Positions 50,973 to 59,510 of a DNA stretch of 64,000 nucleotides are shown here, piece after piece. Each line of letters opens with the position of its first letter. Position 1 is the first letter of the stretch. The notes below the pieces were generated by a model that saw nothing but the letters and a program-made list of their open reading frames with translations, had not been told where the DNA came from and did not search any database. Made by a program: the position numbers and the translations under genes. This DNA comes from Clavibacter sp. B3I6 (GTDB lineage: Bacteria > Actinomycetota > Actinomycetes > Actinomycetales > Microbacteriaceae), in the NCBI RefSeq assembly GCF_030816895.1, contig NZ_JAUSYL010000001.1, forward strand, positions 1,674,001 to 1,738,000, written 5' to 3'.

Positions 50973-51890
50973 TTGAGCGAATCCCACGGCAGCAAGGCGA
51001 TCTTCGCCGCGCTCATCGCCAACGTCGGCATCGCGATCACGAAGTTCGTCGCGGCCTTCTTCTCCGGATCGTCGTCCATGCTCGCCGAGGGCGTGCACTC
51101 GCTCGCGGACTCCGGCAACCAGGTCCTGCTGCTCATCGGCGGCAAGCGCGCCAAGCGCGTCGCGGACGAGGAGCACCCGTTCGGCTACGGCCGGGTCCGC
51201 TACGTCTACGCGTTCATCGTCTCGATCATCCTGTTCTCGGTCGGCGGCGTGTACTCGCTGTACGAGGGCATCCACAAGATCGAGCACCCGGAGCCGCTCG
51301 ACGTGCCGTGGCTCCCGGTCGTCGTGCTCCTCATCGCGATCGCCCTGGAGTCGTACTCGCTGCGCACCGCGATCAAGGAGTCGAACCCGCTGCGCGGGAA
51401 GCAGAGCTGGGTGCAGTTCGTGCGCCGCGCGAAGAGCCCCGAGCTCCCCGTGCTCCTGCTCGAGGACACGGCGGCCCTGTCCGGCCTCGTCCTCGCGCTG
51501 CTCGGCGTGGTCGCGTCCATCGTCACCGGCGACGGGATCTACGACGGCATCGGCACGCTGCTCATCGGCGTGCTCCTCGTCCTCGTCGCGGTGGTGCTCG
51601 GGATCGAGATGAGCAGCCTGCTCGTCGGCGAGGGCGCGTCGAAGCCCGACGTCGCGGCCATCCGCGCCGCCATCACCGCCGGGGGCGAGGCCGAGTCGAT
51701 CATCCACATGAAGACGCTGTACCTCGGCCCGGACGAGCTCCTCGTCGCCGCGAAGGTCGCCATGCCCGCCACGACCTCGCTGGCCGACGTGGCCGCGGGG
51801 ATCGACGCCATCGAGCGCCGCGTGCGCGAGGCGGTGCCCGTCGCCCGGGTCATCTACCTCGAGCCCGACGTGCGGGTCGCCGCGCGCTGA
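50973..51890 (+). CDS. Cation diffusion facilitator family transporter
   Basis: I place the start at TTG 50973 because GAGGAGG (50959-50965) precedes it at normal distance; an ATG at 50922 is in frame but has no ribosome site. The 305-residue product has six predicted helices, the helix II metal site EGVHSLADSGNQ (HxxxD), and a C-terminal cytoplasmic domain. CDF proteins export Zn2+, Mn2+, Fe2+ or similar in exchange for protons. Metal specificity is not shown. Confidence 0.9.
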   Translation: MSESHGSKAIFAALIANVGIAITKFVAAFFSGSSSMLAEGVHSLADSGNQVLLLIGGKRAKRVADEEHPFGYGRVRYVYAFIVSIILFSVGGVYSLYEGIHKIEHPEPLDVPWLPVVVLLIAIALESYSLRTAIKESNPLRGKQSWVQFVRRAKSPELPVLLLEDTAALSGLVLALLGVVASIVTGDGIYDGIGTLLIGVLLVLVAVVLGIEMSSLLVGEGASKPDVAAIRAAITAGGEAESIIHMKTLYLGPDELLVAAKVAMPATTSLADVAAGIDAIERRVREAVPVARVIYLEPDVRVAAR

Positions 51891-51908
51891 CGCCCGACGG
51901 CGGCCCGG

Positions 51909-52424
51909 TCAGCCGGCAAGCGCCTCCGAGCCCGGGCCAGCGCCCGCGCCCGCGCTGAGCCGCCGCTCCGCGAAGAACGCGTCGAGGAGTCCCGCGCACT
52001 CGTCCGCACGGACGCCCGCGAACACCTCCGCGCGGTGCGGCAGCCGCCGGTCGCGCAGCACGTCGTAGAGCGACCCGGCCGCGCCCGCCTTCTCGTCCCA
52101 CGCGCCGAACACGACCCGGGGGACGCGCGCGGCGAGGATCGCGCCCGCGCACATCACGCACGGCTCCAGCGTGACCACGAGCGTCGTCCCGACGAGGTGG
52201 CGGTCGCCCGTGGTCGCCGCGGCCTGGCGCAGCGCCTCCACCTCGGCGTGGGCCGTGGGATCCTGCCGCGCCTCGCGGAGGTTGCGCCCGCGCCCGATGA
52301 CCGCACCCGACGCGTCGACCACGACCGCGCCCACGGGGACATCGCCGGTGGCCGCGCAGGCCCGGGCCTCGTCGAGCGCCACGGCCATCCAGCGGCCGTA
52401 GTCGCCCGGCACGCGCAGGTCCAA
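51909..52424 (-). CDS. tadA: tRNA-specific adenosine deaminase
   Basis: The zinc deaminase site is complete: His59-Ala-Glu61 (TAHAEVEALRQAA) and Pro88-Cys89-Val-Met-Cys92 (EPCVMCAGAILAAR). The 171-residue protein deaminates A34 of tRNA-Arg(ACG) to inosine. A short Ala/Gly-rich tail follows the domain. It is divergent from upp across 32 bases. Confidence 0.92.
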   Translation of the reverse strand: MDLRVPGDYGRWMAVALDEARACAATGDVPVGAVVVDASGAVIGRGRNLREARQDPTAHAEVEALRQAAATTGDRHLVGTTLVVTLEPCVMCAGAILAARVPRVVFGAWDEKAGAAGSLYDVLRDRRLPHRAEVFAGVRADECAGLLDAFFAERRLSAGAGAGPGSEALAG

Positions 52425-52456
52425 TGGCGTTCCCCCTTGCTGATTAGATGGAGCCT

Positions 52457-53095
52457 ATGCGAGTCCACGTAGCCGACCACCCGCTCATCACGCACAAGCT
52501 GACGGCGCTGCGGGACCGCACCACCCCCTCCCCCGTGTTCCGCAGCCTCGCCGACGAGCTCGTCACGCTGCTCGCCTACGAGGCCACGCGCGACGTCCGG
52601 GTCGAGACGATCACCGTCCAGACCCCGGTGGCGCCGGCCCAGGGCCTCACCCTCAGCGACCCGAAGCCGCTCGTGGTCCCCATCCTCCGCGCGGGCCTCG
52701 GGATGCTCGACGGCCTGATGCGCCTCATGCCCAGCGCCGAGGTCGGCTTCCTCGGCATGGTCCGCAACGAGGAGACCCTGCAGCCCGACATCTACGCCGA
52801 GCGCCTGCCCACCGACCTCTCGAACCGCCAGTGCTTCGTGGTCGACCCGATGCTCGCCACCGGCGGATCCCTCATCGCCGCCATCGAGTACCTGTTCGAC
52901 CGCGGCGCCGTCGACGTCACCTGCATCTGCCTCATCGCCGCACCCGAGGGCCTCCGCGCCGTCGAGGAGGCGACCGCCGGCCGCGAGGTCACCATCGTGC
53001 TCGGCGCGCTCGACGAGAGGCTCGACGAGGTCGGCTACATCATCCCGGGCCTCGGCGACGCGGGCGACCGCCTGTACGGCACCGCCGCCCACTGA
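52457..53095 (+). CDS. upp: Uracil phosphoribosyltransferase
   Basis: I chose ATG 52457 (MRVHVADHPLITHKLTALRD) with GATGGAG before it, giving 212 residues; an ATG nine bases earlier is in frame. The PRPP-binding VDPMLATGGS and the uracil-binding YIIPGLGDAGDRLYGT motifs are present. It salvages uracil to UMP. A 16-bp perfect hairpin follows, so it is a single-gene unit. Confidence 0.95.
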   Translation: MRVHVADHPLITHKLTALRDRTTPSPVFRSLADELVTLLAYEATRDVRVETITVQTPVAPAQGLTLSDPKPLVVPILRAGLGMLDGLMRLMPSAEVGFLGMVRNEETLQPDIYAERLPTDLSNRQCFVVDPMLATGGSLIAAIEYLFDRGAVDVTCICLIAAPEGLRAVEEATAGREVTIVLGALDERLDEVGYIIPGLGDAGDRLYGTAAH

Positions 53096-53112
53096 GCCGC
53101 ACCGCCCCGCCC

Positions 53113-53146
53113 GCGGCACCCGTCCCCCTCGGGGGACGGGTGCCGC
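53113..53146 (+). terminator. Terminator of upp
   Basis: A perfect 16-bp stem (GCGGCACCCGTCCCCC with its complement) and a two-base loop start 17 bases after the upp stop. Confidence 0.8.
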
Positions 53147-53234
53147 TGTCCGTCCACGCACGGAAGCTGCGCGTCCCGCACGATTCCGGCCGTCGCTGTT
53201 GACACGGGCGCACGGATCCGTGCAAGCTCTCCCC

Positions 53235-53336
53235 ATGACTCTGAACGCGCACGTCCTGACCTCCTCCGAGGCCTCGGGAGTCGCCGGCATGATGATGCCC
53301 GGCCGTGTCGCGATGTCCTGTCGAATGTCGGCCTGA
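53235..53336 (+). CDS. Candidate leaderless leader peptide (33 residues)
   Basis: ATG 53235 opens a 33-codon frame (MTLNAHVLTSSEASG, then VAGMMMPGRVAMSCRMSA). A consensus -35, TTGACA, lies at 53199-53204, so a transcript would start at or next to the ATG, and there is no Shine-Dalgarno. The Met/Arg/Cys-rich end (GRVAMSCRMS) recalls actinobacterial leader peptides tied to sulfur-amino-acid supply. The gene downstream is a winged-helix regulator 154 bases away. Translation is unproven, and the -10 is weak. Confidence 0.4.
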   Translation: MTLNAHVLTSSEASGVAGMMMPGRVAMSCRMSA

Positions 53337-53489
53337 CCCGCCGCCTTCGCCCGAGCGGTCCCGCGACGCATCCGTCGCCGACCCTCCTCGCCGTCACCGG
53401 CGCATCCGCCCCCTGAGGCGTCTCGCACTCCCCTGAGGTCCCGCGCACCCACGCTGCGCCGCACCCGCATCATCACAAGGACTCCCGCC

Positions 53490-54260
53490 ATGTCGCTCGC
53501 GACCATCGACACCGCCCGCACCGCCCTCCGATCCGCTCCCGCCGCGCCGGTCCTCCGCGCCGCCGCGCCGCTCGCCCCCGCGATCCGCCGACCGCACGCC
53601 GCTCCGGCCGCCGCACCCGCTCCCGCTCCCGCACCGGCCCGCCTCCGGGCCGTGCCCGAGGGCACCGAGGCGCGTGGCTTCGCCATCTACGTCGGACTCG
53701 ACGAGCTCAAGGCCGCCGCCGCGGGCACCGACCTCGGCACCGTCGTCGCCGCGCTCAAGCGCCTGGCCGCGGAGCTCGCCCCCGGCGTCGAGACGCACGC
53801 CGCCGTCGCCCTCGCCCCCGAGGGCGCAGGCGGCCGCGACATCGACGTGGTGCGCCTCGCGCTGCAGGATCCCGCGGCGGTCGCCCAGCACCGCGAGCAG
53901 CCCGAGGACGAGGACCGCGCGGACGGCGGCGTCACCGTCGACCTGTCGCGGAAGCGCGTCGTGCTCGACGGGGACACCGCCCCGCTCACCTACAAGGAGT
54001 TCGAGCTGCTGCAGTACCTCGTGCTGCGCGAGGGGCGCACCATCGAGCGCGCGGAGCTCATCGCGTCGCTGTGGTCCGCCGCCGACGAGGACGACGTGCC
54101 GAACGAGCGCACCATCGACGTCCACGTCCGCCGCCTGCGCTCCAAGCTCGGCCGCTACGAGGAGATCGTCCGCACGGTGCGCGGGGCCGGCTACCGGTTC
54201 GACCGGCACGCCGACGTCTCCGTGCACCACGCCAGCACGCAGTCGCCCGACCTGTTCTGA
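53490..54260 (+). CDS. Winged-helix (OmpR/PhoB-type) DNA-binding protein without receiver domain
   Basis: The C-terminal 95 residues form a trans_reg_C domain: VTVDLSRKRVVLDGDTAPLT, FELLQYLVLREGRTIERAELI and the recognition helix NERTIDVHVRRLRSKLG with the wing GAGYRF. The N-terminus is an Ala/Pro-rich tract (residues 1-50), then a small domain (GFAIYVGLDELKAAAAGTDLG to about 130) that is not a response-regulator receiver: no phospho-Asp context is seen. Such single-component regulators are found across Microbacteriaceae; targets are unknown. Confidence 0.82.
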   Translation: MSLATIDTARTALRSAPAAPVLRAAAPLAPAIRRPHAAPAAAPAPAPAPARLRAVPEGTEARGFAIYVGLDELKAAAAGTDLGTVVAALKRLAAELAPGVETHAAVALAPEGAGGRDIDVVRLALQDPAAVAQHREQPEDEDRADGGVTVDLSRKRVVLDGDTAPLTYKEFELLQYLVLREGRTIERAELIASLWSAADEDDVPNERTIDVHVRRLRSKLGRYEEIVRTVRGAGYRFDRHADVSVHHASTQSPDLF

Positions 54261-54362
54261 GGCAGAGGGAGGCGGTCCGGTCGCTCCCGGGGGAGCTGTC
54301 GGCGGACTCCCAGGACATCGGGCCCGTTGCGGGTAGCGGGGCGTTACGGGATCGTTATACAG

Positions 54363-54470
54363 TCTTCTCGTCCCCACCGTTTGCTGTGGCGGTGGAGACG
54401 GAATGTGATTGCAGGACACTCCTGGTGCAAGGGAGAGGGCCGGCCCCATGCCTCTGGGGTCGGCCCTCAG
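54363..54470 (+). ncRNA. Candidate structured small RNA or attenuator
   Basis: The 335-base gap after the winged-helix gene has a TATACAGT at 54355-54362 (a good -10), followed by three consecutive hairpins: GTCCCCACCG/CGGTGGAGAC (54370-54399, one mismatch), CAGGA/TCCTG (54412-54424) and a terminator (54435-54468). This would give a transcript of about 105 nt ending 125 bases before the MarR-type gene. It could be a free sRNA or a leader controlling that gene. No -35 is clear. Confidence 0.4.
54435..54468 (+). terminator. Terminator of the candidate RNA
   Basis: GAGGGCCGGCCCCA (54435-54448) pairs with TGGGGTCGGCCCTC (54455-54468) with one wobble around a six-base loop. Confidence 0.65.
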
Positions 54471-54595
54471 TCGTCTCCGGGCCCTGTCGCCGGAGCGGCC
54501 TCCCCGAGGCGGTCGCGGGCCGCGGCGCTCAGTAGACTTCCCCACGAGAGCGCCGCCCGAAGACCCTCCCGGCAGCGCACCGACGAGGAGGCCTG

Positions 54596-55039
54596 GTGGG
54601 CGAGACCGCGGACGCCGTGCGGGCCTGGGAGTCGCTCTTCCGCGCCCAGGTCAGCGTCATGCGCCGCCTCAGCACCGACTTCCCGAGCCACGACCTCTCG
54701 TTCAACGAGTACGACGTGCTCTTCAACATCTCGCGTCAGCCCGACGGGCGCCTCCGCCTCCGCGACCTCAACCAGCACGTGCTGCTGACCCAGCCGAGCG
54801 TGAGCCGTCTCATCGACCGGCTCGTCGCGCGCGGCCTCGTGGTGAAGTGCGGGGACGAGAGCGACGGCCGGGCGACGATCGTGCGCCTCACGGAGGCCGG
54901 CGACGCCGCCTTCCGGGCCGTCGCACGCATGCACATGGAGTCGATCGCGGCCACCGTGGGCGCGGCGCTCACGCCCGACGAGCTCGACACCCTCCGGGCG
55001 CTCACGGACAAGCTGCGCGGGGGCGTCGCCGAGGCCTAG
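54596..55039 (+). CDS. MarR-family transcriptional regulator
   Basis: The 147-residue winged-helix protein has LSFNEYDVLFNISRQPDGRLRL, the recognition helix LTQPSVSRLIDRLVARGLV and wing DESDGRATIVRLTEAG of the MarR family. Family members bind palindromic operators and release them on binding small phenolic or oxidising ligands. Translation starts at GTG 54596 after GAGGAGG. Its TAG shares CTAG (55036-55039) with the convergent glycosyltransferase stop. No target gene is adjacent on the same strand. Confidence 0.9.
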   Translation: MGETADAVRAWESLFRAQVSVMRRLSTDFPSHDLSFNEYDVLFNISRQPDGRLRLRDLNQHVLLTQPSVSRLIDRLVARGLVVKCGDESDGRATIVRLTEAGDAAFRAVARMHMESIAATVGAALTPDELDTLRALTDKLRGGVAEA

Positions 55040-56430
55040 GCCGCGGATCCCGCCCGCGGACGGGTGACGGCCTCCGGCACGGTCGGCCGGGCGAACGGAC
55101 CGCCGCGCGCGACGAGCAGGCGCAGGAGGGCCAGGACCAGGTCGGCCGCCGTGACGAGGCAGGCGGCCCAGCCGATCGCCGTCGTGACGCCCGCCGCCGC
55201 CGGCCCGCCCATCTCCGCCACGGCGAGGACGCCGACCACGAGGACGCCGAGGACGCCCACGGCGAACGCGTCGAGCGAGGAGAACGGCGGCACGGTCCCG
55301 GCGGCGGCCGGCCCGCGGCGGTGCGGCGCCAGGCGGTGTAGCCCGTCGCGGATGCGGGAGACGCCGTACACCGCCTCGCCCAGCTCGAGCGGCAGGTGAG
55401 TCGCACCGAAGACGACGTCGGCGAGGGTGCGCTCGCGGATCCGGCGCAGGGTGCGGATCTGCAGCGGCAGCCGCACCAGCACGGGCACGGCCCACCACCA
55501 CCGCGGCTCGAGGATCCCCTGGATGCCGGCGGCCGCGAGGTAGAGCCCGGCGAGCGCGTAGGCCGCCACGCGGAGGACGGGGCCGACGCCGATGCGGAGG
55601 GCGGCCAGTCGGGCGCGACGCCGGTCGGCGGCGTCCGCGGGGGCGCGGCCCCGGGTGAGGCGGGTGACGTGCGCGCCCCAGCGCTCCCGGCGCCGGCGCA
55701 TGGTGCCCCAGGTGACGGCGGTGTCGACCCGGGCGTGGGCGTCGGGCACGAGGGCGGAGCGGTCGTCGCCGGCGAGCAGGGCCGTGAGGATCACGTCGGC
55801 CGACGCCCCGGGGCCGGAGGTCCCGTCGTGCGGGGCGAGGCGGAGCAGGGTGGCGGGCGCGAGCGGCACCGGGCCGATGAGGCCGAGGTCGATGCCGGTC
55901 TCCACGGCGCCCATGGCCCAGTGCCGCTGGAGGAGCCGGAGCGCGCCGGCGCCCGGGCCGCGGGATCCGCTCGGGCGCGGATCGACGCGCGCGGACACGG
56001 TGACGGCGTCGGGGTCCCGGTCGAGGGCCGCGGAGAGGCGCTCGAGGACCGGCGGCTCCAGCTCGGCGTCGGGCGAGACGAGCAGCACGCGCCCCTCGTC
56101 GCCGACGATGCGGAACGCGAAGTCGTACGCGGACCGGAGGGAGCCCTCCCGGGCGCCGCGGTCGATCACCGTGACGGTGGTGCCGGCCGGGCCGGCGCCG
56201 GGGCGGGCGCGCTCGTGCCGGCCGTTGAAGGTCCGCGCGACGGCGAAGGTGTCGTCGCGGCTGCCCGCCACCACGACCACGACGCGGTCCGGCGGGAGCG
56301 TCTGGCCGAGCAGCGAGGCCAGGGTGCGCGCGATGCTCGTCCCCGCGTCCCCCGCGACGACGACGGCGGAGACGGTCGCCCGGGACGCGGGCGGCGCGCC
56401 CGGAGGCGAGGGGGTGCGCGGATCGTCCAT
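55036..56430 (-). CDS. Glycosyltransferase family 2-like membrane protein
   Basis: From ATG 56430 (GAGAGG upstream) the 464-residue protein has a GT-A fold start (ATVSAVVVAGDAGTSIARTL, SLLGQTLPPDRVVVVVAGSRD), a VLLVSPDAELEPPVLERL segment in the DxD position (here Pro-Asp-Ala-Glu), and four C-terminal membrane helices (residues about 295-445). It resembles actinobacterial GT2 proteins that build envelope polysaccharide. The lack of a clear DxD motif leaves activity uncertain. Donor and acceptor are unknown. Confidence 0.75.
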   Translation of the reverse strand: MDDPRTPSPPGAPPASRATVSAVVVAGDAGTSIARTLASLLGQTLPPDRVVVVVAGSRDDTFAVARTFNGRHERARPGAGPAGTTVTVIDRGAREGSLRSAYDFAFRIVGDEGRVLLVSPDAELEPPVLERLSAALDRDPDAVTVSARVDPRPSGSRGPGAGALRLLQRHWAMGAVETGIDLGLIGPVPLAPATLLRLAPHDGTSGPGASADVILTALLAGDDRSALVPDAHARVDTAVTWGTMRRRRERWGAHVTRLTRGRAPADAADRRRARLAALRIGVGPVLRVAAYALAGLYLAAAGIQGILEPRWWWAVPVLVRLPLQIRTLRRIRERTLADVVFGATHLPLELGEAVYGVSRIRDGLHRLAPHRRGPAAAGTVPPFSSLDAFAVGVLGVLVVGVLAVAEMGGPAAAGVTTAIGWAACLVTAADLVLALLRLLVARGGPFARPTVPEAVTRPRAGSAA

Positions 56431-56576
56431 GGGCCTCTCGACGTCGACGGGTCTCTGTCGGCGGACGGCCCCGGACGGACGCGCACTGCCAGGTGCGATA
56501 TTACGTGCCGCCCGGCTGTCGACGCGCATCGACCCGGCCCCCTGTCCGCTGCGGGCCTCCGTCCTAGGCTCGATCC

Positions 56577-58103
56577 ATGAGCGACGACGACGCCCCCGAT
56601 CACGGATCCGCCGACCGGGAGGGCGCGTCCCCCGCGCACGGCCCGAGCATCGTGTGGCTGCGCGACGACCTCCGCGTGGCCGACAACCCGGCCCTGCACG
56701 CGGCCGTCGAGCGGGGCGAGCCGATCGTCGTGCTGTACGTGCTGGACGAGGAGAGCGACGGGATCCGCCCGCTCGGCGGCGCCGCGCTCTGGTGGCTGCA
56801 CATGAGCCTGTCGCGGCTCGGCGACTCCCTCCGTGAGCTCGGCTCGCCGCTCGTGCTGCGCCGCGGGAAGGCCGCGGAGGTGCTCGACGACCTGGTCGCG
56901 GAGGTCGGCGCCGGCGCCGTGCTCTGGAACCGGCGCTACGGCGGAGCGGAGGTCGCCGTCGACACGGCGATCAAGAAGGACCTCGGCGACCGGGGCCTCG
57001 ACGTGCGCAGCTTCCAGGGGTCGCTGCTCGTCGAGCCGTGGACCGTGATGAACAAGCAGGGCGAGCCGTTCCGCGTGTACTCGCCGTTCTGGCGCGCCGC
57101 GCAGGAGCAGGCGGAGCCCCGCACGCCCTTCCCCGCGCCCGACGCGCTCGACGCGCCCGCGCGAGCCCCGCGCTCGGAGGACCTCGACGACTGGGGCCTC
57201 CTGCCGACCGAGCCCGACTGGGCCGGCGGCCTGCGCGCATCGTGCGACCCCGGCGAGGCCGCCGGGCTGCGGCGCCTCGAGGACTTCGTCCAGCACGAGC
57301 TGGAGGACTACGCGGAGGACCGCGACCGGCCCGCCGCCCTCTCCACGTCCCGGCTGTCGCCGTACCTGCGCTGGGGCGAGGTGAGCCCGTTCCAGGTCTG
57401 GCACCGGATCCAGCGCACGCGCGGCCGCACGGTGGGCGGTGACGACGTCAACGCCGCCAAGTTCCTGTCCGAGATCGGCTGGCGCGAGTTCAGCTACCAC
57501 CTGCTGTACCACCACCCCGACCTCGCGACCCGGAACTTCACGCCGCGCTTCGACCGCTTCCCGTGGGAGGAGCCGACCGACGCGACCCTGGGCGCATGGC
57601 AGCGCGGCATGACGGGCGTGCCGCTCGTCGACGCCGGCATGCGGGCGCTCTGGCGGGACGGCCACCTGCACAACCGCGTGCGCATGGTCGTGGCGTCGTT
57701 CCTCATCAAGAACCTGCTCATCGACTGGCGGCTCGGCGAGCAGTGGTTCTGGGACACGCTCGTCGACGCCGACGCGGCCAACAACGCGGCGAGCTGGCAG
57801 TGGGTCGCGGGATCCGGGGCGGACGCCGCCCCCTACTTCCGCGTGTTCAACCCCGTGCTGCAGGGGCAGAAGTTCGACCCGACGGGCGAGTACATCCGGT
57901 CGTACGTGCCGGAGCTCGCGCACGCGCCGCGCGACGTCGTCCACGAGCCGTGGAAGGCGCAGGGCGACCTCGTCGCGAGCGCGGAGGACGTCGCCGACGA
58001 GCAGGCCGCCGGCGGGCTCGCGGCCTACCCGTCGCCCATCGTCGACCTCAAGGAGTCGCGTCGGCGGGCGCTGGCCGCATACGACGTCGTCAAGGACCTC
58101 TGA
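56577..58103 (+). CDS. phr: Deoxyribodipyrimidine photolyase
   Basis: The 508-residue protein has the antenna-domain start SIVWLRDDLRVADNPALHAA and the FAD-binding C-terminal domain with LSPYLRWGEVSPFQVW, FLSEIGWREFSYHLLYH, MRALWRDGHLHNRVRMVVASFLIKN and the INTNAA-like DADAANNAASWQWVAGSG loop. This is a class I CPD photolyase that repairs UV dimers using blue light. It fits a surface-living or plant-associated lifestyle. A perfect terminator follows. Confidence 0.95.
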   Translation: MSDDDAPDHGSADREGASPAHGPSIVWLRDDLRVADNPALHAAVERGEPIVVLYVLDEESDGIRPLGGAALWWLHMSLSRLGDSLRELGSPLVLRRGKAAEVLDDLVAEVGAGAVLWNRRYGGAEVAVDTAIKKDLGDRGLDVRSFQGSLLVEPWTVMNKQGEPFRVYSPFWRAAQEQAEPRTPFPAPDALDAPARAPRSEDLDDWGLLPTEPDWAGGLRASCDPGEAAGLRRLEDFVQHELEDYAEDRDRPAALSTSRLSPYLRWGEVSPFQVWHRIQRTRGRTVGGDDVNAAKFLSEIGWREFSYHLLYHHPDLATRNFTPRFDRFPWEEPTDATLGAWQRGMTGVPLVDAGMRALWRDGHLHNRVRMVVASFLIKNLLIDWRLGEQWFWDTLVDADAANNAASWQWVAGSGADAAPYFRVFNPVLQGQKFDPTGEYIRSYVPELAHAPRDVVHEPWKAQGDLVASAEDVADEQAAGGLAAYPSPIVDLKESRRRALAAYDVVKDL

Positions 58104-58107
58104 CGCG

Positions 58108-58140
58108 GAGGGCCCGCGCGTCGTCGACGCGCGGGCCCTC
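58108..58140. terminator. Bidirectional terminator after phr
   Basis: GAGGGCCCGCGCGTC and GACGCGCGGGCCCTC (15 bp, perfect) with a three-base loop lie between convergent genes. Confidence 0.8.
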
Positions 58141-58157
58141 GGTCGTGCGGATGCGGA

Positions 58158-59237
58158 TCAGGCGTCGTCGCGCTCCCCGAGGCGCTCCTCGCGGTCGTGC
58201 CGCTCGCGGATCCCGCGGCCGAGCTTGACGTCCTCGCGCTCGGCGGCGGCCTTCTTGTCGCTCACCTTGGTGTCGCGCGGCGGCAGCTGCAGGGTCTCCT
58301 CGGCGGCGATGCCCGCCTGGAGCTGGCGGCCGCGCTCGAGCTCGGCGTCGAACTCGGCACCGAACAGGAGCGCGAGGTTCGCGATCCAGAGCCAGAGCAG
58401 GAAGATCACGACGCCGGCGAGCGAGCCGTAGTTCTTCGCGTAGTCCGAGAACGTCGTGACGTAGAACGCGAAGGCGACCGAGGCGATGACGAGCACGAGG
58501 AGCGCGAGTCCCGCGCCCAGGCTCATCCAGCGGAACTTGGGCTGCTTCGCGTTCGGGGTCGCGTAGTAGAGGATCGCGATGAGGAAGACGATCGCGAGCG
58601 CGAGCACGGGCCACTTCGCGATGGACCAGACGATCTGCACCGTCTCGCCGAGGCCGAGCGCGTCGCCGATGGCATCCGTGACGGGGCCTGAGATCGCGAG
58701 GATGAGGCCGCAGACGAGCAGCAGCACGATGCCGATGACCGTCACCGCGAGCTGGGTCGGCTTGAGCTTCCAGAACGGCCGGCCCTCCGGGATCTCGTAG
58801 ATCCGGTTCATCGCGCGGCTGAAGGCACCCACGTAGCCGGACGCCGACCAGATGGCCAGCACGATCCCGGAGACGAGCGCGAAGCCCGCGGCCGGGGAGT
58901 TGACGAAGCCCTCCAGCACGGGCGTCAGCAGGTCGAGCGCCGACTGGGGGGCGACGCCGCGGAGCACGTCGAGCACGGCGTCGACCGTGGTCTGCCCCTG
59001 CCCGAAGACGCCGAGGAGCGAGATGAGGGCGATGAGCGCGGGGAACATCGACAGCACCGCGTAGTACGTGAGGGACGCGGCGATGTCGGTGCACTGGTCC
59101 GAGCCGAACTCGCGCATGGTCTTGCGGAGCACGTACTTCCAGGACGGCTTCTCGATCTCGGTCGGTGAGTCGGGCTTGCGCCCGTCGTCCTCATGGGGCC
59201 GGTCCTCGATGGTGCCGGCCGTGTCTCGTGCTGCCAC
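58158..59237 (-). CDS. YihY/BrkB family membrane protein
   Basis: The 359-residue protein has six hydrophobic segments and the family blocks DIAASLTYYAVLSMFPALIALISLLG, SASGYVGAFSRAMNRIYEIPEGRPFWKLK and GSLAGVVIFLLWLWIANLALLFGAEFDAE, given here in outline. YihY/BrkB proteins are widespread inner-membrane proteins once called ribonuclease BN; a transport role is suspected but unproven. Charged N- and C-terminal tails are cytoplasmic by prediction. Confidence 0.9.
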   Translation of the reverse strand: MAARDTAGTIEDRPHEDDGRKPDSPTEIEKPSWKYVLRKTMREFGSDQCTDIAASLTYYAVLSMFPALIALISLLGVFGQGQTTVDAVLDVLRGVAPQSALDLLTPVLEGFVNSPAAGFALVSGIVLAIWSASGYVGAFSRAMNRIYEIPEGRPFWKLKPTQLAVTVIGIVLLLVCGLILAISGPVTDAIGDALGLGETVQIVWSIAKWPVLALAIVFLIAILYYATPNAKQPKFRWMSLGAGLALLVLVIASVAFAFYVTTFSDYAKNYGSLAGVVIFLLWLWIANLALLFGAEFDAELERGRQLQAGIAAEETLQLPPRDTKVSDKKAAAEREDVKLGRGIRERHDREERLGERDDA

Positions 59238-59510
59238 TGGTGCCTCCGTGATGGTCGCGGGTCGGGTACCCCTCCCCAGCGTGGCCCGTGCACGGCGGCG
59301 CGCCTAGCCCGTCGGGGCACCGGGCCGCCCGATCGCGCGCGTCCGCGACACCGGCGCGCGTCTCGTATGCTCGCCGAGGACCTCGCGCGCCCGCGGATCC
59401 GGCACCCACCGGAACATCCGCCCGCTCCCGCGCGTTGTCCTCGTGATCGCCCCGGCGATCACCGTGCTCCGCTCCGCGCGCACGGACGCCGCCCGAGCAG
59501 TGGAGGACCC

